41,934 nt of DNA from Corallochytrium limacisporum. Lineage: Eukaryota > Opisthokonta. Made by a program: the position numbers and the translations under genes. The notes beneath the pieces are model-generated. The model was not told the DNA's origin. It saw nothing but the letters and a program-made list of their open reading frames with translations, and made no database searches. The stretch covers positions 10,393-52,326 of the forward strand of contig PDIP01000051.1 of NCBI GenBank assembly GCA_002811645.1, written 5' to 3'. Positions 1 to 11,700 of the stretch are shown one piece after another. How positions within the stretch are numbered: position 1 is the first letter of the stretch; every line of letters starts with the position of its first letter.

Positions 1-1440
1 TGATACGATTTATTTGATTCAAAGAAGGTTGCGACCCTATAAACCTAAATTCCTCCTTAACTTATGGGGCAGAGGTTGGTACCAACTATCGAACACGCAC
101 GCTTCAGAGTTGTGGGGGGGTGGGGGCTGAGAGGGCACCAAGGGGAAGGAAAGAAAAGGGAGGGGGGGCCGAGGGTCTGCAAAGTACGACGTGCTTGGGG
201 AATCAGTGCTTTCTGGAGAACCCGAAGAAACAGGGTGGGCGCACATGGTCGATGTATGGCAAACGGTCACACCATAGTAGCCTAAAGCAAAGCTACAGCA
301 ATTGGTTGATGTCGGTCGACTAAGAGAGGCACGCACTGATCCCCTAAGAGCTATATCGATTGATGGTTTACAGGAAGAGGATGCCACATGAGACAGAAAA
401 CTCGCCACATTCCGACTAAATGAGTATGGAAATTGACAGGGTTGTCATTGACCGTGGTAAACTTTAATTAGTATCCGCGCTAAAAGTCTAAATGATGGTA
501 AAAATAAAACAACACACAAATTTGTTCTGCAGTCCCCAATCTGACAACCAGCCTCCGACTGGTGGTTAGTGGCAAAATTACTGTCGGCAGCCGTTTTGGC
601 AATCACGAGCGCTAAACTCCCCCCCAGAGGCCTCTGGTAGGAGCGAGCGTATACAATATGTATCTACGCATTCTTTCCCCCGGGGGGGGGGGGGTGTATA
701 CGACATGGTGTCATGAACCACAATTTCTAGGCAGCTTGCTACCCGCAAGAATCAAAAAATGCAAGGGAAATCTATGACGAAATATCGGTTCGGATTCTTG
801 TGGTTCGCATCAACAAAAATCTAAAACGGGAAGGGCTGGGCGGGGTTAGTCAAAACAAAAACATTGGCCAATTGGGCACGGGAGCCCAGCCGTGTCTGCA
901 ACGAGTCACAGAAAATAGGCCCCCACAGGCTTTCCCCCCCCATCTCCACGTCGTCTCCAACCTCCGATCTCCTCTGTCTCCATAACCCTACTTATACCGG
1001 GAAAGATATTGAAACGAACATTTCGTTCAAACCCGGGGCAAAACCATGGATTTACGTCTACGTGGAGATGCTATCCGAGGTCGATGAGAGTAATGCTGGC
1101 ATAGCTTCCAACTGGTGTGAACATGACTCATGGGAGCAGGCTTTCTCCAGCAACTATACCGACACGTCCGTCATTGATGCCGTGACTAACCTACACGTGG
1201 CTGGGGATTCTGCCTCCTTTTCGCAGAAATCATCGGGTGAGAGTCACAACTGTACGCTATACTACAACTTGACATGCACAGCCAACTCGTAAACAGTAAC
1301 CAGTCTCGAAAACCTTGCGGATTTCAAAACCTACCCACACATGATGGTACCCCGGTATCATGACATGATCTGCCTGGTGAAAGACGAACACAAACATCCA
1401 GTTTCTGACAATCTCAAGTACTGTCGTGTATTGAGGACAA
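1..1440. other. Gene-free stretch at left edge
   Basis: No reading frame here can be recognised. The longest forward frame (about 864-1292) has its first ATG only near 1068, which leaves roughly 75 codons with no family resemblance. The stretch contains purine-rich G-runs near 115-170 and a C-run/G-run palindrome at 677-694. It lies beyond the 3' end of the leftward ARMC9 gene, so it probably holds that gene's 3' UTR and the flank of a neighbour outside the window. Confidence 0.6.
677..694. repeat. C5/G13 homopolymer palindrome
   Basis: Five C are followed directly by thirteen G, giving a short self-complementary hairpin and a G-run able to form quadruplex structure. It is one of several such C-run/G-run junctions in this window, all between genes (14997, 24430, 31896, 33826, 34073). 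Confidence 0.75.
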
Positions 1441-4298
1441 CTACGGGGTCCGCGGAATCTTAGACTTCTTGCCGAAAATAAGACTTGGATCATCTGGCTC
1501 CTGAACACTACCAGTTGAGTTTTCTTTGACGAGACGAGTCCAGCTGGTGTAATGTGTCACAGGAGGCTCGATTGCGGAGCTGGCAATTATCGTAGTAGAG
1601 GTCTTTGGACTATTGGAGACTTTGCGTTCTTTTGCAGATTCCCGTGTGCGCGCGAGGGAGGATTGAGATGGCGGCCTTGGCAAAGACCCTTCTTCATTCA
1701 CAACTGTGTCCGCATCTGAATCATCCTCCTCTTCCTCTTCATTTGATTCAATCTTCTCCAATTTGGCTCTGCTGTCCACAGCTGCGACAATGCGCGATGC
1801 AAGGGACTGGCGACCATTTTCCGGGCAGCTGTCTCTAGCTTCTGTGTGATGTTCCTTCAGGTTGCTCACCGACAGGTTTACGACTCGCGTGGGTGTGGTC
1901 GGTCGATCCAACGGCGTGGTGGGCCGCTCTTCCGGTGCCGGAATCGTAGCTGGTACGCGACCAACAATCATGTCCATGGGCAGGTTGACAGGCGGGAATC
2001 CAGTGCCACCATACTTATGCACAAGCAATTCGTCTCCGTATTTTTCACCTTCAACCGCAATGATCGTGTCATCCAAGTCGTCACCCGCCAGGACGTCGTC
2101 TTCAGTCTCGCCCGCGTCATCATCATCATCGTCATTAAATTCATATTCGCCCCTAGATGTTGTATCATCGTCATGTGCGCCACCGGTGTGTTCTTTCTGA
2201 CCGCTTAAGCGAGCGAGAATAAAGTCGATCTGCTGGGCAAGGTGCTCTTCGCTGTGAGATTTGAGGGCGATGAGAATATCGTGTAAGCCACGTTGTTCGG
2301 CCTCCTGTCGTACTGCATTCTCTGCCAGCAAAGAGTACAGAGTACCATTGGCGTACGTTCGAATCTGTTGCGATTCGTGTTCCAACAAGTCGATAAGCAC
2401 AGTCACACACAAAGCAGCTTCCTTGGCAGCAGCTTGCCTGCCGACAGTTCGGAGGGAAAGATTCATAAGTAGCGCTGTGGCGTACTCCGCGGAGTAATCA
2501 CTCAAGGTATCCAAATTCTGCAAGGTTTCCAAGAGCCACTTGATGACCCCTTCGCCTATCATCCGCGTTTGTGCAAATCGTCTAAGTGAGAGCGTCTGAA
2601 GAGCACCCAGGGCATTCTGCCTTGTCACCGTGTCCTCCCTTTCTGCCTTTAATATTTGCTGAAGAACCCCCAGTAGGTCGTATTTGGAAGTGACAAAGTA
2701 GGATCGCCCAGCTGCCAAGGATGCCAGGCAGTTGATCAATCGAACAGTATACTCTCTTACTAGGAGATCTTTCGCTTTCAATAGAGTTTTCCAGACGAGC
2801 TCGCTGTACTCCAGATCTTGTGTACCACAACCCAGCAAGTCCGATCCCAGATACGCCATCATCAGTTCCTGCCTCTGCGGTCCTGGCCTTGCCCTAATCA
2901 TACGCCAGCGAAGAGCTTGTAGAAGGACACACAGCTCCCTATTCCGGAGGTTCACAAGGTCGATTTTCACCTTTTCGAGATTCAATCCAATTGGTGGACC
3001 TGTTTCTGATCGCATTTGTGGTTGCAGAACACATGTGAGTACCTGCTGTTGGGTCAAATTGAGGGTCTGTGTGCTCAACATTGGATTGTCACCAAAGCCG
3101 TTGGCACCAGTCGTGTGGGTCAACCTCGTGCCTTGCTCGTCCAAGAAGGCTCCACGACGGGTGGCATGCTGCAAGGCTGCGCCGGCAGTGGACATTCTTT
3201 GGTGCAAGAGCATTGTATGTGGGCTGTTGACCATTTGCGTTCTGAGTGGTGCCTGTTGTGTAGCGACAGTTGGTACTGCAGTGGTCAGTGCCGGATCAAG
3301 CACTATTGGAATTTGGTTCAACTTGTCAGCAATCTCCTGCTCCACGGCACTCGTGGCCTCCTGTTGCTTCTGTTGCTTACTCGTGGCCTCCATGAGACGG
3401 TTGCTTACTTCAGTGAGGTGGGGTATGTCAACTGCTTGCCCTCTTATGCTTTGTTCAAGCATGTCTGCAAGTTCGCTGCTAGTTCGCAACAGGAATGCAT
3501 ACTCTTGTTGTATGCTGCTGAGCTGCTGACGCAGCAGGTTGTTCTCTATCCCCAGCCTTTGGTCTTCTCTGCCCTGAAGGAAGGACATCATAAGTGCCGG
3601 TGTCCTACACCTGACCAAGGTACTCTCAAGGAACGTCAGCATTAATTCCTGGATTTGGTCAATCCATCGTTGACTGACCAATGGTCCAAAGGTAGGGTGG
3701 TGGGTAAGATCAGGAATAAACGGCAACGCATAGTATTGTAAGAACTCAGGAATTTTCGCTAGGTCCTGGCCGCGATTACTCTCTAGGTACTGTTTGAAGG
3801 ACCTCATGGCTTCGTCAATGGAAACCGGTACCGCCTTTATCGGTGACCTGTCCTTTCTAGAACGAACCTTAGTCTGAGCTTTTAGTCCTTTGCTGAACAT
3901 CATTGGAAATAGCGCAAAGTACACTTGCAAATAAAATTCCACTCGCTGAGCATCTGGTAAGCCTTGTCGCACATCTTTGGGAACCTGCTCCTGCCATAGC
4001 TTGAAGAATGTAGCACGGTCACCGCCCACCATGGCCTTCTCGAAATGTTCAAGCATCTGGTTTGCTTTGTATTTCGCAACCAGTGGTTGTGTTTCAGTTT
4101 CGATTACACCGCAGACTCTTTGTACAAAATTTTGATGCTTTGCAGGTCCCGAATTCACTTCCTTGCCCAGTCCTTGATGCACCTCGTGGCACCAACTGCC
4201 ACCAAAGTCTCTCGAACATTTTCAAGAAAGTTCTCAGCCAGAACTTCTATTTGCGTTCCGTTCGTTGGACTTGGGCCCGAGCTATGTCGATACTTCAT
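1441..4298 (-). CDS. ARMC9: ARMC9-like LisH/armadillo protein, with a frame change near its N-terminus
   Basis: ARMC9 is a LisH and armadillo-repeat protein of the ciliary base and tip. The main frame (4182 down to 1441, about 913 codons) follows animal ARMC9 throughout. An N-terminal helical region contains LWQEQVPKDVRQG and FLQYYALPFIPD. An armadillo core holds QALRWRMIRARPGPQRQ, VRLINCLASLAAGRSYF and SAEYATALLMNLSLRTVGRQ. An acidic tail and a Pro/Ser-rich C-terminus follow. The main frame has no ATG at its 5' end and first reaches one about 42 codons in. A different frame starts at an ATG at 4298 and encodes about 47 residues (including FLENVRETLVAVGATRC, LisH-like in position) before stopping at 4157-4155. 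The two parts are joined by a small intron or separated by a frameshift. The family call is firm; the exact N-terminus is not. Confidence 0.88.
4118..4158 (-). other. Possible 41-nt intron (or frameshift site) in ARMC9
   Basis: On the minus strand a GTGAAT at 4158 and an ACAAAG ending at 4118 bound 41 nt. Removing it joins the ATG-initiated N-terminal frame to the long ARMC9 frame without a stop. The donor is not the strong GTATGT or GTAAGT type and no clear branch point is visible. A one-base sequence error or a real frameshift in the same stretch would explain the data equally well. Confidence 0.35.
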
Positions 4299-5028
4299 GT
4301 TTGAAAGAGACTCGCTATTCTGTGCAATCTACATCTTTGGGATTCTGCTATGAAGTTGAAAGCGACCGTCCTCCATTGAACGCTTGCCACTGTTTGTTTG
4401 CTGAGCACCTCGGCGGAATCACTCACGCGTGGAGTCTGCGAGTGCATTTATATGCGTATATGAATCTGTACATAGCTTTCTGTGGGGTAGTGAGACACTC
4501 CCGATCCTGCATGAAGACCTGTCTACGACCGTGGGTATCCTCACTTCCGCACTAAGTGTACCCAAAGTCAGTCGTCCCTGTGACCCGCAGAACACTGCTG
4601 CAAACCTGGGTTTCGCTGTGCCCACAGAACCCCAAACCGTGCTCTTCGTAGTAAGCTGCGATTCTTTGGACTTCGCCAACTCCTCGTAGGCACCTCCGGG
4701 GTTACGCTCTAGGTTCGCGCCAAAACCCAGTAGAGGGACACGGCCGAGATGTGAGACTCATCTACCGTGACGGGTCCCCGAATCCCAAATCGGGAGTCCA
4801 TTTTCTGTGTCGCCTGCATGAAGATTGGTGGCTATCGCGAGCACGGCTATGTAGAGGGGACAAGTCTCAGGTACGTAACAGTACTGGTATTACCCTACGG
4901 CAAACACTCTCATGAATTGAGCTACTAGAACCGGGATCTCTGCTTCATCTGCTGAGGAAATCGATCAAAAAGAAGTATCCCTGGAATGCTCTATCAATGG
5001 TCCTCGCTAAGCGCTTGAAAATGAATCT
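4299..5028. other. Divergent intergenic region between ARMC9 and the DHHC gene
   Basis: This 730-bp spacer separates two divergent starts and must hold both promoters. Open frames of about 86 codons exist on both strands over the same bases (4419-4689). Their mirror-image arrangement and lack of family features suggest chance. No convincing TATA box or known operator was seen. Confidence 0.55.
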
Positions 5029-6027
5029 ATGGAGTTTGTAGAGCAACTCGGGGATACGTTCATGGCCCTGATGGGCTCCAATCTGTTTGTTTATGGATTT
5101 CTTATTCCTGTCATGGGATATATTATGCTCGGTATGCAAGATGAAGGAGATCAAAATGCATCAGATGAAACGCGAGAGCCAGCTCAAGAGAAGGCCTCTG
5201 TTGTTGTCGGCTGCACTACTGGAATCCTGCAACGTTTGCGGTATATCTTGGTTACCGGTCCAACGGATCTTTTACTGCGGTTCCAACCAATGCTCCCTGA
5301 TCGTTTGAGAACTCTGATCAAGAATGCATATGTGGAGGTCTTTGAGCGAAGACATAGCGGTATGGTGTATGTGTACGTGATGATCATGGCTGTATCACTT
5401 TTGTTTTTCTGGTTCAAAGTACTGCCCCATTCATCAAACACGGCAGTGAATGTCTTGCTCCTCTGGCTTTACGTGTACACTAATGTAACCTATGTTGGCT
5501 CCGTGACTCAAGATCCTGGAATCATCACAGCGGACAACGTCAGAGACATGATAAGGGCCACGGCATCGTTCTATGACGGCAAAATGTTTGTCAAAGGTCA
5601 ATCATGTGGGACTTGTAAGTTTGAGAAACCAGCCCGGTCGAAACACTGCAGGCTCTGTGACCAGTGCGTGTCTACTTTCGACCATCACTGTGTTTGGATC
5701 AATAGCTGTGTAGGACAAGGCAACATGACGGTGTTCACTGCATTTCTAGTGATGGTCTGTGCCTTATTGTGGACCGCTTGCGCAATTTTGACACTGGTCA
5801 TGAGGGACCGCGGGCGGGCCAATGGATACGCAGACCTAGGGTCACTGTTGGTAGATTCGCGTGCAATGCTGGCCACAATGCCGGAATTGATGGTTGCTCT
5901 AGCCGCCTATGGCAGTCTCACCATTGGATTGACACTCTTCACAGGACGGCATGTTTACAATAACTACATACTAGGAGCCACTTTCAATGAGCGCTGGAAG
6001 CAATCAAGAATGGCCTTGGTATTTTAA
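5029..6027 (+). CDS. SWF1: DHHC palmitoyltransferase, Swf1/ZDHHC4 type
   Basis: This is a protein S-acyltransferase of ER/Golgi membranes; yeast Swf1 palmitoylates SNAREs and other single-pass proteins next to their membrane span. The 332-residue product has one membrane segment near 16-37, two near 110-158, a DPG motif at 162-164, and the cysteine-rich domain at about 193-230. That domain contains CGTCKFEKPARSKHC and the catalytic D218-H219-H220-C221 within DHHCVWINSCVGQGN. Two more membrane segments lie near 233-258 and 284-305. The TTxE motif is degenerate (GATFNE, about 316-321) and the protein ends 11 residues later, so the cytosolic tail is very short. The start is the first ATG after an in-frame TAA. 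An ATTAAA near 6070 could serve polyadenylation; the gene is tail-to-tail with OSBP. Confidence 0.93.
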   Translation: MEFVEQLGDTFMALMGSNLFVYGFLIPVMGYIMLGMQDEGDQNASDETREPAQEKASVVVGCTTGILQRLRYILVTGPTDLLLRFQPMLPDRLRTLIKNAYVEVFERRHSGMVYVYVMIMAVSLLFFWFKVLPHSSNTAVNVLLLWLYVYTNVTYVGSVTQDPGIITADNVRDMIRATASFYDGKMFVKGQSCGTCKFEKPARSKHCRLCDQCVSTFDHHCVWINSCVGQGNMTVFTAFLVMVCALLWTACAILTLVMRDRGRANGYADLGSLLVDSRAMLATMPELMVALAAYGSLTIGLTLFTGRHVYNNYILGATFNERWKQSRMALVF

Positions 6028-6118
6028 GAGAACGTCAAATTCAGGACTTTACTGTACTATAGCTACTCTATTAAAGAACACTTATGACCTGTGATCAATA
6101 TCTACGCCTGTTTCAAAT

Positions 6119-7567
6119 TCAGAAGATGTCAGGACATTCTTCCCAGTCCTGAGCTTCCCGGGCCTGCCAATACTTTCCTGTATATACAAACATAGTCTTC
6201 TTCGTGTCCGGGTCCGCAATCTCTGTGAACCAGCGAGGTTTCCACCGTTCTTTGCGTTCCTCCATGACACGACGGGTAGTGCGCTGCTTTTCTTCCAGGC
6301 GCAGTTTCTCCGCACTTGCCGGGTCGACCATGCCCGTCTCAAACATTTTCTGATCCGGACGGTAGCGGCAGTCAGTTGGTGCACACCCGGGACTCTCCTG
6401 GTTCAAAGCCATGGCAAAGGCCGTCATGCCCCAGTGAGCTTCCGAATGCTTGGGTCTTGGATGTGTCTTCCATAGCGGTATATTGCCCTTGACTCGATAT
6501 TCTGGCAAATCTCCAGCCATCATGGCTTGTTCGTCGAGGTGCGCAGCAAGACCATCATTCCAGGCACCCGTCATCTTGTAGATAGGGTTACCATTGGAAT
6601 CCCGACTGACACCGATGAGACGGTAGTAGTGATTTCCAGCATCCTGGTAACTCCGGAAAAGAACTCGACATTTGCTCTTGCGAGTATGGTTAATGACATC
6701 TATGGGACCTTGGTGGTCGACCCAGATCTTCCATCCAACAAGGATGCTGTGGATTGTAGTCACGGGCTTGTTCCAGGTAAACTTTTCGTTGCGTTCCTTG
6801 TCGATCAGATTAGCCTGTCCCACCGGAATGATAGTAAGGTACTGTCCCCTGAACTTGCTTTCCATGCGGTAGTCCTGATAGAAGATCCACCGATCCGACT
6901 CACAATGGAGGGCACTGATTGGAGGGTGGTGGCTGACTTGCTCACAGACAAGAGCATAGCCCTTTTCAGGGTGAATCAATTCAAAGGTCTCCCCGAGAAG
7001 TGGATTAAATGGCTTGCACAGGCGATCCAGGGTTGCTGCGTATGTCGATGCAGCAAATGCACCAACGTACGCGGCTCGCAGCTCCGGGTCTTCGCAGACC
7101 ATCGCTTTATCCAAAATGTCAGAATATTCCATATCCTCCGTCAGTCTCTGCAAGAAACTCAACGGCTCATTGAAATTTACAGGCATGGCAATGCGACTGA
7201 GGTCTTGACCAACGAAACTCTTCAGAATCGACACAATGCTTAACGAATTCTTCTGTTGTGGTGCTTCAGTGCGTGAACGCCGATCCCTCCCTTTGTACCA
7301 TGTGGGAGCCTTTTCACTTGGCCTGATAGTTTTTATCCCGAATTCACCAGCCAATGACAAGGGGGATTGGATTACACCGTCTACAATGTGATCTAGATCC
7401 TCGTATTCGCCTTCAACCCCATCAAGTTTGCCGGTCGCAATGTCTTCATTGGAACGTGCCTTGTCCAGTACTTGTCCCTCCGCATCCTCGAAATCAGAAG
7501 CTTCATCTTCGGCCCCACTGGGCTGATGATCAGGCTCTTCGACAGTCAACAGCTCATTGTCAGCCAT
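6119..7567 (-). CDS. OSBP: Oxysterol-binding protein, ORD-only form with FFAT-like motif
   Basis: This is a lipid-transfer protein that exchanges sterol for PI4P at ER contact sites. The 482-residue product is nearly all OSBP-related domain (about 105-482). KPFNPLLGETFE at 185-196 and the family signature EQVSHHPP at 209-216 (PI4P-binding His pair) are intact. The end resembles metazoan OSBP closely, including APTD.R.RPDQ, LEEKQR and the terminal CPDIF. Animal OSBP is about 800 residues with an N-terminal PH domain; this product starts just before the FFAT position. SDFEDAEG at 25-32 aligns with the FFAT motif EFFDAxE but has Glu where the second Phe should be. The start is ATG at 7567 (A at -3, G at +4). 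An in-frame TAA lies about 65 nt upstream with no other ATG between, so a PH domain is not simply missed in this frame. Confidence 0.93.
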   Translation of the reverse strand: MADNELLTVEEPDHQPSGAEDEASDFEDAEGQVLDKARSNEDIATGKLDGVEGEYEDLDHIVDGVIQSPLSLAGEFGIKTIRPSEKAPTWYKGRDRRSRTEAPQQKNSLSIVSILKSFVGQDLSRIAMPVNFNEPLSFLQRLTEDMEYSDILDKAMVCEDPELRAAYVGAFAASTYAATLDRLCKPFNPLLGETFELIHPEKGYALVCEQVSHHPPISALHCESDRWIFYQDYRMESKFRGQYLTIIPVGQANLIDKERNEKFTWNKPVTTIHSILVGWKIWVDHQGPIDVINHTRKSKCRVLFRSYQDAGNHYYRLIGVSRDSNGNPIYKMTGAWNDGLAAHLDEQAMMAGDLPEYRVKGNIPLWKTHPRPKHSEAHWGMTAFAMALNQESPGCAPTDCRYRPDQKMFETGMVDPASAEKLRLEEKQRTTRRVMEERKERWKPRWFTEIADPDTKKTMFVYTGKYWQAREAQDWEECPDIF

Positions 7568-8704
7568 TGTTTTGGTGCCTATCCTTTCAAGTTCAGAGTT
7601 TACTTCGTTGCCAATATGTGGTTGACCAAATTACCGCGCACAGGTCTTGCACAGATTTTGGGTGTGACCGTGTGCGCATACGTTCAAAGTAATCGCATTT
7701 AGAAATGTCCATGGGTGTGTTTCAAATAGCCCAGCTTACTTCTCCCCTTCTAACAGTTGTACACATTGTTCCCGGTCATAGGTGCGTAATCAAGCGATAT
7801 CCTGGAACACATTGGACCGTACGCTTGTCGGTGCTGGTGTACGGGATTGCCACTTCCCCTCCCGCCGTTTCTTGTACCGACTCGCAAACAAGGGCAGATC
7901 CGAAACTGTTTTGGGAAATAGGGGAAGGATCACTGTGTAACAGAACACCTTGGTAGGCTTGCCACAGTATTGGTGCGACAGTTGGAATGCGAGGACAGGT
8001 CTGTAGGTGCTCGATCAAGCGAAGCACCACTACCGTTCCTTTTGTCTTTCTTCTCTAGACACTTCGCTGCATTTGGATTTCCTACACCATTGAAGCAACT
8101 TGTAACTTGGCCTCCCTCTTTCGTGGAAATTAGGCCCCCATTTGTTGTTTTTCTCATATTGTCCATCAGCTGTTATCTAGGAACGAGGGCGCTCGGGTGT
8201 GTGCGCCCAAAGTTACGTGAAATCCACGGATGGTGGTACTGAATAGATCAGCCCTGTCGTGAGGGCATTGGATTTTCGCCCAGTTCGGAAATTACGAAAC
8301 ATGCCAGTGGCCCACTGGAGGCCCAGTGTGCCCTCTCTGCTATCGACGTATGAAGTCGGCCGGCCGGCTCGTAAATGGCTGATATGAGGCTTCCTTGGGA
8401 GCCACACAAGGAGTCGGATTAGGTGATGTTCACCATCACATTCAGGTAGATTTCTTCGTTCATTGCGTGACAGGTCTGTACGTGACTTCATCAATCATAG
8501 GGACTGATGAAGTAGGTAAATCAGCTTGGTATTTGCAGTATTTATGCCAACCGGACCAATTCTGCTCCACAAGTTCCACATAGCCGCACACCGAAGAGAG
8601 CGCGCCTGTGCACAAGCGAACAAAACGTAATAACCATGACAGAGTGCGGGAGGAATATCATACTATAGGTAGATTATTATCAAAAACAGTCATATAGAAC
8701 CACC
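7568..8704. other. Divergent intergenic region between OSBP and AP-3 delta
   Basis: This 1.1-kb spacer separates two divergent genes and presumably contains both promoters. Several overlapping frames of 60-90 codons occur on both strands. They begin at non-ATG codons or lack any domain, and none looks like the missing OSBP PH domain. A short AT-rich stretch (about 8655-8690) lies just before the AP-3 delta start. Confidence 0.55.
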
Positions 8705-11700
8705 ATGGCGAAGTCGCGGATCAAGAATTTGGAGCATGTCTTCGCTAAAAGCCTCAGTGACCTCATTCGGGGTTTGCGTAGCAATAAAGTTGAGGAATCG
8801 AAGTTTATTTCGGAAGCCATTGAGGAATGTCGCCAGGAGATGCGGCAAGAAAATGTTTACATTAAGGCTAACGCAATTATGAAGTTGGTGTACCTGCAAA
8901 TGTTGGGCTATGACATGAGTTGGGCCAGTTTCAATGTTGTGGAAGTCATGTCAAGTACTCGGTATACCCTTAAGAGAATCGGATATTTGGCCGCAGGACA
9001 GTCATTCAACAGTCAGACAGAGGTGCTCATGCTGACTACAAACCTCATTAAGAAAGATCTGAATTCCAATAACCCCTTGGAAGTTGGACTCGCATTGACG
9101 GGACTTAGTGAGTTCATGACACCAGATCTGGCTGCAGACTTGGCCAACGACATTAGCAACATGATGACGTCGAGTCGTCCGTACCTGCGTCGCAAAGCCA
9201 CATTGCTAATGTATCAGGTCTTCTTGCAGTATCCGGACTCCCTCAGACCATTATTCCCACGTCTCAAGGACAGACTTGCAGATGAGGACCCAAGTGTACA
9301 GGCAGCTGCTGTAACAGTAATTAGCGAACTGGGAAGGCGAAATCCGAGCAACTATCTATCTCTAGCACCGATTCTCTACGAAATGCTTCAAAATAGCAGC
9401 AACAATTGGCTTTTGATCAAGGTTGTGAAATTGCTGACAGCGATGACCCAGGTGGAACCGCGTCTCAGCAAGAAGATTGCTGAACCTCTGACCATGCTGG
9501 TGAACACAACACCTGCCAAGTCTCTGGCCTACGAATGCATCATCGCCATCATCACCAGTGCCAACATGATTCAGTACGGGTCGGCAGTGCAGGCAGCACT
9601 GAGTAAACTGCAGGAATTTGTGGAAGACCAGGACCAAAATCTGCGGTACCTTGGGCTTTTGGCCATGAACAAGATCCTGGCACTACATCCCAAAGCGCTG
9701 TCAAACCACCGCGAGATGGTTGTGCTTTGCTTGGACTACGAAGATGAAAGCATCCGCTTACGGGCACTGGACCTGCTGGTGGGTATGGCTACGCCGAAGA
9801 ATCTGCAGGCCACAGTAAAGAAGCTCGTGTTGCACCTAAAGGCCGCACCAAATGGAGGGCAAGCATACCGGGACAAAGTCGCCCGAAAGATTGTGGAAAT
9901 GTGCTCGCTGGAAAGCTACAAGAACGTGACTAATTTTGAAGTTTATCTGGCCGTACTGGTGGAACTCTCCCATGTGGAAGGTACCATGCTTGGAACTTTA
10001 CTGGCATCCCAAATGTTGGATGTCACTGTTCGCGTCTCAGGGCTCCGCGCCTTTAGTGCTGAACTTATGGCGGACAATGTTTTGCGAGACGACAACTTAC
10101 TGCTGAGCATACCAGGAAGTGCATGCGAAGTACTAGGATCCGCGGCTTTCATTGTGGGTGAGTACTGTTCAAAGCTGCCTGACCTTGACGTGGTCGTGCG
10201 GTCCCTGCTGCGAATTGGATGCACTATCCTCCCTCCGTCCATTCAGTCTATGCATGTGCTGGCAGCCATGAAGATCTACGCCGCTATCTGTGATCGATTG
10301 AGTTCACGTCAGGGATTGGCCAAGATGCCAGAGGCCAAAGAAGATGGAATTGTGCCTGAAAACGACGACGAAGAGGAGGACGACGAAGAGGAAATCATTG
10401 AGGGCTCTCTGCTGGATATTGACGATGAAGAATGCTGGACGCTTCTGTATGCCTTAGAGGGCTTGATTCTGGAGCATCTGCCTGCTTTCACTTCTCAAGG
10501 TGATCTTGAGGTGCAAGAGAGGGCCATGTTCCTCCAGCAGCTTGTGTCTATGAACCAGGAACTCCGAGCCAATGTGCCACAAGGAGACAAGGAACGTCTC
10601 TGCATTATTCTTGGATCCGTTTCTTCTCTGTTTGTTGGAGAGCTTAGGCCTGTGAATGCGAAGGCCCAGCGCAAGGTTGTGGTCCCAGAAGGACTAGATC
10701 TGGACGCGTGGATCGGAGAGCCATTTGAATCGCCGCACCGCATGGGTGCCATGAGTATTGATGAGGACGATGGCTGGGACATTAACGAACTCATCGGAGG
10801 CAAGAAGAAGGGAAAGAAGAAAAAAGGGGATAAAAAACGGACGAAGGAGGAAAGGGCTGAGCGGCGACGGCGGCGCGCGGCAGAGAAGGCAGCCAGTCCG
10901 TACTTTTTGGATACCGGAGATAACACACAGGCGGGTGCATTCCCCGACATTGACAGTGTTCCTGTGGAGACTTTGGATCTCGACATGGACCTCCAAGTCA
11001 ATGATGCTCAGCAGGAGGAAGGTAAGCGCCGCAAGAAAAAGAAAGAACCGACCTTATTGTTTGAGCAAGTCGCGGCCAAGAGCAAGAACAAGAAAGCAAA
11101 GGCAAGGAAAGCCAAGCGTGTTCTTGTTGATGACGATATGCCTGAGGGAGCACAGCTCAGTGATGATGAGGAAAAGAAGCTCGCCGGGGCCCAGAAAGAC
11201 TCTCGATTTGCGGCACTTGATCAGAACCTAGACGAGCCCTTAAACACCGCCGCGCAGCGCTTGCCGACCCGGGCCCACCGTAGCGACACGCTACCCATGC
11301 CGGAACCAATCAATTCCCTGGCATCGGTGGTGCCGCAAGCCGAAGCAGACGATGTTGCTGCCAACTACCTCGGTGGAAAACCAAAGAAGTCGAAAAAGAA
11401 AGCAACCGCGGGAACCACAGGGGATCCCGCAGAGAAGAAAAAGAAAAAGAAGGAGAAGGAGAGGGAGAAGGCTGGGGTTGGCACAGACAAGTCAAAGCGC
11501 AAGAAAAAGACCAAAGCAGGAGCACTGCAGCGCAAGACTTCTTTGTCCTCCAACCTTCGTCGAGAGATTCACGCCCAGCAGCAGATAAGGGCTGATGACC
11601 ACGGCATTGAGGGCGCCTTTGACTGGACGCTATGCTTTGATGTGCAGACTGTGCCTGAGGAAGGCGTGGACACTAGTGCGAATCAGTTCCGTGGACCCTT

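Noticed and set aside
864-1292. 142-codon plus frame near the left edge
   Set aside because: It begins at a non-ATG codon, the first ATG leaves about 75 codons, and no family resemblance is seen.
4419-4689. Two 86-codon frames on opposite strands upstream of the DHHC gene
   Set aside because: They are mirror frames over the same bases with no domain; the region is better explained as a divergent promoter.
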